Below, piece by piece: positions 58,787 to 64,000 of a DNA stretch of 64,000 nt. How positions within the stretch are numbered: the first letter of the stretch is position 1; the number at the start of each line of letters is the position of its first letter. Under the pieces are notes generated by a model. That model worked only from the letters and a program-made list of their open reading frames with translations, did no database searches and was not told the DNA's origin. Made by a program: the position numbers and the translations under genes. Source of the DNA: Mycolicibacterium canariasense. Lineage in GTDB: Bacteria > Actinomycetota > Actinomycetes > Mycobacteriales > Mycobacteriaceae. Where the stretch lies: the NCBI RefSeq assembly GCF_002101555.1, contig NZ_LQOL01000052.1, positions 124,001 to 188,000 of the forward strand. Reading direction: 5' to 3'.

Positions 58787-59433
58787 CCGACCTCGGGGAT
58801 CTCGCGCGAAAGCGGCGCTCGACTCGATTGTTCTTGCGGGACAAGCCCGTTCCCCGGGAACTGCTCGAAGAGGCGCTCACTCTCGCCATGCGCGCCCCGT
58901 CGAACTCCAACATCCAGCCGTGGCGGCTGTTCCTCGCCTCGGGCCCGCGCCGGGACCGGCTGGTCGAGGCGCTGCTGGCGGAGGCCTCCCTCGAGCTGCC
59001 GGTGACCACCGGGATCCCCGAGACGTACCTGCCGTTGCGGCAGGAGCTCGGCGGCCTGGTGTACGGCTCGATGGGGATCGCCCGTCACGACCAGGACGGC
59101 CGGCGGCTGGCCCAGTTGCGCAACTGGGAGTTCTTCCGGGCGCCGGTCGGCGCGGTGGTGTGCATGCACCGCGATCTGGGCGTGGTCGACGCCCTGGGGG
59201 TCGGCATGTTCCTGCAGACCCTGCTGCTGGCGCTCGCCGAGCGCGGACTCGGCAGCTGTGTGCAGGTGTCCATCGCGGCGTATCCCGAGATCCTGCGGGC
59301 CCACCTCGGCATCCCGGACGAGCTCACGGTGCTGTGCGGCCTGGCGATCGGCTACCCGGATCCCGCGTTCCCGGCCAACAACCTGACGACCCCGCGCAAC
59401 CCGGTGCAGGACAACGTGGTGTTCGTCGAATAG
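58783..59433 (+). CDS. Nitroreductase family protein
   Basis: 216 residues. FMN-binding features of the family: KRRSTRLFLRDKPVPRELL and MRAPSNSNIQPWRLFL near the N-terminus, GSMGIAR, VDALGVGMFLQTLLLALAERGLGSCVQ and the final LAIGYPDPAFPANN. It would reduce nitro compounds, quinones or other acceptors with NAD(P)H. Starts in overlap with the NmrA-like gene. Confidence 0.9.
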   Translation: MTDLGDLARKRRSTRLFLRDKPVPRELLEEALTLAMRAPSNSNIQPWRLFLASGPRRDRLVEALLAEASLELPVTTGIPETYLPLRQELGGLVYGSMGIARHDQDGRRLAQLRNWEFFRAPVGAVVCMHRDLGVVDALGVGMFLQTLLLALAERGLGSCVQVSIAAYPEILRAHLGIPDELTVLCGLAIGYPDPAFPANNLTTPRNPVQDNVVFVE

Positions 59434-59524
59434 CCGGCGCTGGCCACATTTCGTCACTGAGCGTGCACGGACACGTCACGCGCCCGATGCCCTCCGGAGA
59501 CCCGGGTGGGCGACCGTGCTGGTT

Positions 59525-60373
59525 ATGAGCACCGCATCCGTACTCATACCGGCTGATGACACCGATCACGCGGCGCCCGCTGCCGCCGGCCCGCGCTACA
59601 CCCTGCTGCTGTCCACCGACGCCGGCGACATCGAAGCCGCGCAGCGTCTGCGCCACCATGTGTTCACCTCCGAACCCGGATTCGCCCTGACATCCACCAG
59701 TCCAGGATTCGAGGCCGGGCTGGACGCTGACCGCTTCGACCAGTTCTGCGACCACCTGCTGGTCCGTGAGGACACCTCGGGGGAACTGGTGGGCTGCTAC
59801 CGGATGCTGCCGCCGCCGGGCGCCATCGCCGCGGGCAGCCTGTACACCGCAACCGAATTCGACGTCCGGGCGCTGGACACCCTGCGTCCCTCCCTGGTCG
59901 AGATGGGCCGCGCGGTGGTGCGCGGTGATCACCGCAACGGCGCCGTGGTGCTACTCATGTGGGCCGGCATCCTGGCCTACCTGGACCGCTGCGGATACGA
60001 CTACGTCACCGGCTGCGTATCGGTGCCCACGCATCCAATGTACGAAATCCCCGGCAGCCAGCTGCGCGGCGTGCGCGATTTCGTGCTCCGCAGGCACGGT
60101 GCACCGGCGGAGTACACCGTCCGCCCGTACCGGCCGGTGACCATCGACGGGCGCACCCTCGACGAGATCGATCCACCCGCGCGGGTCAGTGTCCCCGCGC
60201 TGATGCGCGGTTACCTGCGCCTGGGCGCCGAGGTGTGCGGTGAGCCCGCGCACGACCCGGACTTCGGCGTCGGCGATTTCCCGGCCCTGTTGGACAAACG
60301 CAAGGCCGACGTGCGGTACCTGAAACGGCTGCGCTCGGTTGCGCAGGCCGGCGAGATGGCGGCCGGCGCATGA
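59525..60373 (+). CDS. OlsB-like N-acyltransferase (Rv3027c-like)
   Basis: 282 residues of the GNAT-related acyltransferase group that includes ornithine-lipid synthase OlsB. Signatures are AAQRLRHHVFTSEPGF, FCDHLLVREDTSGELVGCYRML and EMGRAVVRGDHRNGAVVLLMWAGI, followed by GCVSVPTHPMYEI. It is followed with an ATGA overlap by an OlsA/PlsC-like acyltransferase; the two together could make an N,O-diacylated amino acid lipid such as ornithine lipid. The start is ATG 59525; an in-frame ATG three codons earlier is possible. Confidence 0.87.
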   Translation: MSTASVLIPADDTDHAAPAAAGPRYTLLLSTDAGDIEAAQRLRHHVFTSEPGFALTSTSPGFEAGLDADRFDQFCDHLLVREDTSGELVGCYRMLPPPGAIAAGSLYTATEFDVRALDTLRPSLVEMGRAVVRGDHRNGAVVLLMWAGILAYLDRCGYDYVTGCVSVPTHPMYEIPGSQLRGVRDFVLRRHGAPAEYTVRPYRPVTIDGRTLDEIDPPARVSVPALMRGYLRLGAEVCGEPAHDPDFGVGDFPALLDKRKADVRYLKRLRSVAQAGEMAAGA

Positions 60374-61257
60374 CCGCGCACCACCCCTGGTTGCCGCAGG
60401 CCTCCTGCGACGCCAGCTGTATGCACGCCGGTGCCGCGCCGCTGGGCTCCCGGCCGGCCGTCTGGACCCGCACGACGCTGCGGGTCATCGGCGCGGTGCT
60501 GCTGATCACCGCGGTACCGCTGCTGGCGGTGCCGATGCCCGGCCGGTCCCATATCCAACGGGGGTACTGCCGGTTGATGCTGCGTTGCATCGGGGTGCGG
60601 ATCACGGTGTCCGGCGGACCGATTCGTAACCTGCGCGGCGTCTTGGTGGTCAGCGGGCACGTCTCGTGGCTGGACATCTTCGCCATCGGCGCGGTCATGC
60701 CCGGCTCGTTCGTGGCGCGCGCCGACCTGATCGACTGGCCGGCCCTCGGCGTGGTCGCGCGTCTCATGAAGGTCATCCCGATCGACCGGGGCAATCTGCG
60801 CCGGCTGCCCGGCGTGGTCAACGCGGTGGCCGCCCGGCTGCGGGCCGGGCACACCGTGGTGGCCTTCCCCGAGGGCACCACCTGGTGCGGGCTGGGCTAC
60901 GGCCCGTTCCGGCCGGCCATGTTCCAGGCCGCGGTCGACGCCGGCCGTCCGGTGCAGCCGCTGCGGCTGACCTACCACCATCGCGACGGCCGTCCGTCCA
61001 CCGTTCCGGCCTATATCGGCGAGGACACCCTGCTGGCGTCGATCCGGCGCCTGGTCACCGCGCGGCGCACCATCGTGCACGTGCGGGTGCAGTCGCTGCA
61101 GTTGCCCGGCACATCCCGCCGCGACCTGAAGGCCCGGTGCGAGGCGGCGGTGCGTGGGGACGCGGTCCGGCGCGCGCACGGGCATGAGCGCGCGGCGAGC
61201 GAAGCGACGGGGGATGTTGCAGGGGCGAGCGAAGCGGGGGAGATCGTCGCGGCCTGA
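60370..61257 (+). CDS. PlsC/OlsA-like 1-acyl acyltransferase (Rv3026c-like)
   Basis: 295 residues. The acyltransferase motif HxxxxD is [10 protein letters not shown] (about residue 96), with FPEGTT as motif III and one to two N-terminal membrane segments ([20 protein letters not shown]). It would add the second acyl chain to the product of the preceding OlsB-like enzyme, or acylate lysophosphatidate. The C-terminus beyond residue 270 ([20 protein letters not shown]) is encoded by repeat DNA (61184-61236) rather than family sequence. Confidence 0.88.
   Translation: MTAHHPWLPQASCDASCMHAGAAPLGSRPAVWTRTTLRVIGAVLLITAVPLLAVPMPGRSHIQRGYCRLMLRCIGVRITVSGGPIRNLRGVLVVSGHVSWLDIFAIGAVMPGSFVARADLIDWPALGVVARLMKVIPIDRGNLRRLPGVVNAVAARLRAGHTVVAFPEGTTWCGLGYGPFRPAMFQAAVDAGRPVQPLRLTYHHRDGRPSTVPAYIGEDTLLASIRRLVTARRTIVHVRVQSLQLPGTSRRDLKARCEAAVRGDAVRRAHGHERAASEATGDVAGASEAGEIVAA
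61184..61236 (+). repeat. GCGAGCGAAGCG repeat element in the 3' end of the acyltransferase gene
   Basis: Begins with ATGAGCGCGC and contains GCGAGCGAAGCG twice, 30 bases apart (61195 and 61225). Related to the ATGAGC-starting repeats at 44155, 53670 and 33823. It replaces the natural gene end with an in-frame low-complexity tail. Confidence 0.65.
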
Positions 61258-61301
61258 CCTGCGGGTCCGGCCGACGATCCGGCGGCTATCCTGGACAGGC
61301 T

Positions 61302-62486
61302 ATGACCGCCGTCTACCTCGACCATGCCGCCACCACGCCGATGCACCCCGCTGCCATCGAGGCGATGACGGCTGTGCTGGCGACGGTGGGCAACGCGTCC
61401 TCATTGCACACGTCGGGACGCTCGGCACGGCGCCGGATGGAGGAGGCCCGTGAGGCGCTGGCCGCCCTGCTGGACGCCCGCCCGTCCGAGATCATCTTCA
61501 CCGCCGGCGGCACCGAGAGTGACAACCTCGCGGTCAAGGGCATCTACCGGGCCCGCCGGGATGCGTCGCCGCAGCTGCGCCGCATCGTCACCACACCGAT
61601 CGAACACCACGCCGTGCTGGACGCCGTGGAATGGCTGGTGCAGCACGAGGGCGCCGAGGTCAGCTGGCTGCCTGTCGCCTCGGACGGCTCCGTCTCGCCC
61701 GAGGCGCTGCGCGCCGTTCTGGCCGAGCACGACGATATCGCGCTGATCTCGGTGATGTGGGCCAACAACGAGGTCGGCACCATCCAGCCGATCGCTGAAT
61801 TGGCTTCCATTGCAGCCGAATTCGATATCCCCATGCACAGCGACGCGATCCAGGCCGTCGGCCACATCCCGGTCGGTTTCGCGGCCAGCGGGCTGGCCGC
61901 CATGTCGGTGGCCGCGCACAAGTTCGGCGGCCCGATGGGCGTCGGCGCGCTGTTGCTGCGCCGCGACACCGCGTGTCTGCCCTTGCTGCACGGCGGCGGC
62001 CAGGAACGCGATGTCCGTTCGGGCACACCCGATGTCGCCGGTGTGGTGGCCATGGCCGCGGCCGCCCGGGTGGCCGTCGAGGGCCTGGAGGCCACCGGCG
62101 CGCGGGTCGCGGCGTTGCGTGACCGTCTGGTCGAGGGCGTACGGGAGACCATCGAGGATGTGGACGTCAACGGTGCGCTCGGCGATCGACGACTGCCGGG
62201 TAACGCCCACTTCACTTTTCGGGGTTGCGAGGGCGACTCGTTGTTGATGTTGTTGGATGCCAAGGGTATCGAGTGCTCCACCGGTTCGGCCTGCACGGCC
62301 GGGGTGGCGCAGCCCTCGCATGTGCTGTTGGCGATGGGTGCCGACCCCGCTACCGCACGCGGTTCACTCCGCCTGTCCCTGGGGCACACCAGCACCGACG
62401 CCGACGTGGATGCCGCGCTGGCGGCGCTGCCCGCGGCGGTGCAACGAGCCAGGGCGGCGGCCCTGGCCAGTGCGGGGGTGCTGTGA
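61302..62486 (+). CDS. iscS: Cysteine desulfurase
   Basis: 394 residues, PLP enzyme that takes sulfur from cysteine to a protein persulfide. [13 protein letters not shown] opening, [11 protein letters not shown]-binding Lys207 ([10 protein letters not shown]) and active-site Cys331 ([10 protein letters not shown]). It supplies sulfur for tRNA thiolation by MnmA, encoded directly after it with a TGATG overlap, and for iron-sulfur clusters. Ortholog of Rv3025c. Confidence 0.96.
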   Translation: MTAVYLDHAATTPMHPAAIEAMTAVLATVGNASSLHTSGRSARRRMEEAREALAALLDARPSEIIFTAGGTESDNLAVKGIYRARRDASPQLRRIVTTPIEHHAVLDAVEWLVQHEGAEVSWLPVASDGSVSPEALRAVLAEHDDIALISVMWANNEVGTIQPIAELASIAAEFDIPMHSDAIQAVGHIPVGFAASGLAAMSVAAHKFGGPMGVGALLLRRDTACLPLLHGGGQERDVRSGTPDVAGVVAMAAAARVAVEGLEATGARVAALRDRLVEGVRETIEDVDVNGALGDRRLPGNAHFTFRGCEGDSLLMLLDAKGIECSTGSACTAGVAQPSHVLLAMGADPATARGSLRLSLGHTSTDADVDAALAALPAAVQRARAAALASAGVL

Positions 62487-63553
62487 TGCGGGTCTTGGTC
62501 GCGATGAGCGGCGGCGTCGACTCCTCGGTGGCTGCCGCCCGGATGGTCGACGCCGGCCACGATGTCGTCGGCGTCCATCTCGCGTTGTCCAGCGCGCCCG
62601 GCACGCTGCGCACCGGATCGCGCGGCTGCTGCTCGAAGGAGGACGCCGGCGATGCACGCCGGGTCGCCGACATCCTCGGCATCCCGTTCTACGTATGGGA
62701 TTTCGCCGACCGTTTCAAGGAAGACGTGATCGACGATTTCGTCGATTCCTACGCCCGTGGCGAGACCCCGAACCCGTGCGTGCGCTGCAACGAGAAGATC
62801 AAGTTCTCCGCGCTGTCGGCGCGGGCGCTGGCACTGGGCTTCGACGCGGTGGCCACCGGCCATTACGCCCGGTTGGAAGGCGGCCGGCTGCGCCGGGCCG
62901 TGGACGCGGACAAGGACCAGTCCTATGTGCTGGGCGTCCTGACCGCCACCCAGTTGCGGCACGCGCTGTTCCCGATCGGCGATACCCCCAAGCCGCAGAT
63001 CCGCGACGAGGCCGCCAGGCGCGGGCTCGCCGTCGCCGACAAGCCCGACAGTCACGACATCTGCTTCATCCCGTCCGGGGACACCCGTGCGTTCCTGGGC
63101 GCCCGGATCGGCGTCCGGCCCGGCGCCGTCGTCGACACCGGTGGCACCGTGCTGGCCGAGCATGACGGCGTGCACGGCTTCACCATCGGCCAGCGCAAGG
63201 GTCTCGGCATCGCCGGGCCCGGTCCGGACGGGGCGCCCCGCTATGTCACCGGGATCGACGCGGACACCGGCACGGTGCGCGTCGGCCCGGCCGTCGAACT
63301 GGACATCACCACGCTGCGCGGGGACAAGCCGGTGTTCACCTCCGGCAGCGCGCCCACCGGTCCGGTGGAGTGCGTGGTGCAGGTCCGCGCCCACGGCGGC
63401 GTGGTGGACGCCGTCGTCGAGCTGCGCGACGGGCAGTTGCACGCCGAACTGCGCACCCCGCTGCGGGGCGTGGCGCCCGGCCAGACGATGGTGCTCTACC
63501 GGCCGGATCCGGCCGGCGACGAGGTACTCGGCAGCGCCACCATCGTGCGCTGA
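62486..63553 (+). CDS. mnmA: tRNA-specific 2-thiouridylase
   Basis: 355 residues. PP-loop [11 protein letters not shown], catalytic cysteines Cys101 ([12 protein letters not shown]) and Cys193 (SHDICFIP), and ATGHYAR typical of MnmA/TrmU. It thiolates the wobble uridine of tRNAs for Lys, Glu and Gln, with sulfur from the upstream IscS. Coupled with iscS by overlap. Confidence 0.96.
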   Translation: MRVLVAMSGGVDSSVAAARMVDAGHDVVGVHLALSSAPGTLRTGSRGCCSKEDAGDARRVADILGIPFYVWDFADRFKEDVIDDFVDSYARGETPNPCVRCNEKIKFSALSARALALGFDAVATGHYARLEGGRLRRAVDADKDQSYVLGVLTATQLRHALFPIGDTPKPQIRDEAARRGLAVADKPDSHDICFIPSGDTRAFLGARIGVRPGAVVDTGGTVLAEHDGVHGFTIGQRKGLGIAGPGPDGAPRYVTGIDADTGTVRVGPAVELDITTLRGDKPVFTSGSAPTGPVECVVQVRAHGGVVDAVVELRDGQLHAELRTPLRGVAPGQTMVLYRPDPAGDEVLGSATIVR

Positions 63554-63578
63554 ATGACGATCGAATAGTGTTGGCTGC

Positions 63579-64000
63579 GTGAGTATTTTCGCCGCCGCTA
63601 CCGGTATCGGATCCTGGCCCGGCGCGTCGGCGCGCCAGGCCGCGGAGGTGATCGTCGGCGAACTGCACACGCTGCCGCACCTGGCCGAGCTGCCCGCCCG
63701 CGGGATCGGCGCCGATCTGATCGGCCGCGCCGGTGCGCTGTTGGTGGACATCGGCATCGACACCGTGCCCCGTGGTTATCGCATCAGTCCTGGCCGCAGC
63801 GCCGTGCTGCGCCGCGCGGTCAGCCTGCTCGACGAGGATCTCGACGCGCTGGAGGAGGCCTGGGAGAAGGCCGGTCTGCGCGGCAGCCAGGGCCGCACCG
63901 TCAAGGTGCAGGTGCCCGGCCCGATCACGCTGGCCGCCCAGCTGGAACTGCCCAACGGGCACCGCGCCATCACCGACGCGGGCGCCGTGCGTGACCTGGC
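63579..64000 (+). CDS. MetE-like methionine synthase family protein, 3' end cut by the window
   Basis: First 140 codons only, from GTG 63579; the frame stays open to the window end. The N-terminus (FAAATGIGSWPGASARQAAEVIVGELHTLPHLAELPARG) and VKVQVPGPITLAAQLELPNG resemble the Rv3015c-type cobalamin-independent methionine synthase-like proteins (about 340 residues), which are shorter than true MetE. Function not established. It starts 25 bases after mnmA. Confidence 0.8.
   Translation, partial: MSIFAAATGIGSWPGASARQAAEVIVGELHTLPHLAELPARGIGADLIGRAGALLVDIGIDTVPRGYRISPGRSAVLRRAVSLLDEDLDALEEAWEKAGLRGSQGRTVKVQVPGPITLAAQLELPNGHRAITDAGAVRDL

Noticed and set aside
63554..63578. Cobalamin or SAM riboswitch before the MetE-like gene
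   Set aside because: Only 25 bases separate it from mnmA, too few for a riboswitch.
61544..63763. Minus-strand open frame of 739 codons opposite iscS and mnmA
   Set aside because: Low-complexity composition typical of GC-rich antisense frames; both opposite genes are certain.

Overview
The window is high-GC actinobacterial DNA, and gene content and order point to a fast-growing mycobacterium (Mycobacteriaceae, Mycolicibacterium-like). From memory of M. tuberculosis H37Rv, the backbone follows the Rv3051c to Rv3024c order, inverted here: nrdE, a TetR regulator, a flavin monooxygenase, nrdF2, a DUF3349 gene, adhC, fecB, ctaD, serB2, an ABC ATPase, a NUDIX hydrolase, echA17, two methyltransferases, a TB22.2-like protein, a PQQ-type lipoprotein, the methylglucose lipopolysaccharide (MGLP) genes, etfBA, an OlsB/OlsA-like pair, iscS and mnmA. 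No tRNA, rRNA, CRISPR array or insertion sequence was seen, and no gene-free stretch exceeds 300 bases.

Accessory blocks break this backbone. (1) 2117-8094: a DUF5997 gene opposite a LysR-type ligand domain that lacks its DNA-binding domain, an oxalate/formate-type MFS carrier with a 47-residue partner, a PhyH oxygenase, an acetyltransferase and a flavin reductase. (2) 11999-21992: a SOUL protein, topoisomerase IB, two tandem paralogous Arg-rich small proteins, a histidine kinase with two response regulators, a bicupin and a three-subunit molybdenum aldehyde oxidoreductase of the PaoABC type. (3) 23668-36481: a TetR regulator and a tightly overlapping 12-gene ureide operon (peptide-type ABC importer, cysteine hydrolase, metallo-hydrolase, allantoinase, a hydantoin-racemase homologue missing one catalytic cysteine, allantoicase, a protein of unknown role, an isopenicillin N synthase-like oxygenase), with two matching palindromes in the divergent promoter region. 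(4) 40715-43358: a small secreted protein and a MocR/YczE pair with repeated operator-like sites. (5) 50951-52393: an SOS-boxed DUF222/HNH (13E12-type) gene inside the MGLP cluster. (6) 58073-59433: an NmrA-like/nitroreductase pair.

Functionally, the backbone covers deoxyribonucleotide synthesis (NrdE/NrdF), aerobic respiration (CtaD, electron transfer flavoprotein), iron uptake (FecB), serine synthesis (SerB2), polymethylated polysaccharide synthesis, sulfur mobilisation and tRNA thiolation (IscS, MnmA). The accessory blocks are mainly catabolic. One speculative thread links them: ureide breakdown gives glyoxylate, a molybdenum aldehyde oxidoreductase could make oxalate, an oxalate-decarboxylase-like bicupin could make formate, and an OFA-type carrier could exchange the two. 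Short repeats of a MIRU-like kind, carrying complete mini-ORFs that bridge neighbouring genes, occur at ATGA start/stop overlaps in at least two places.
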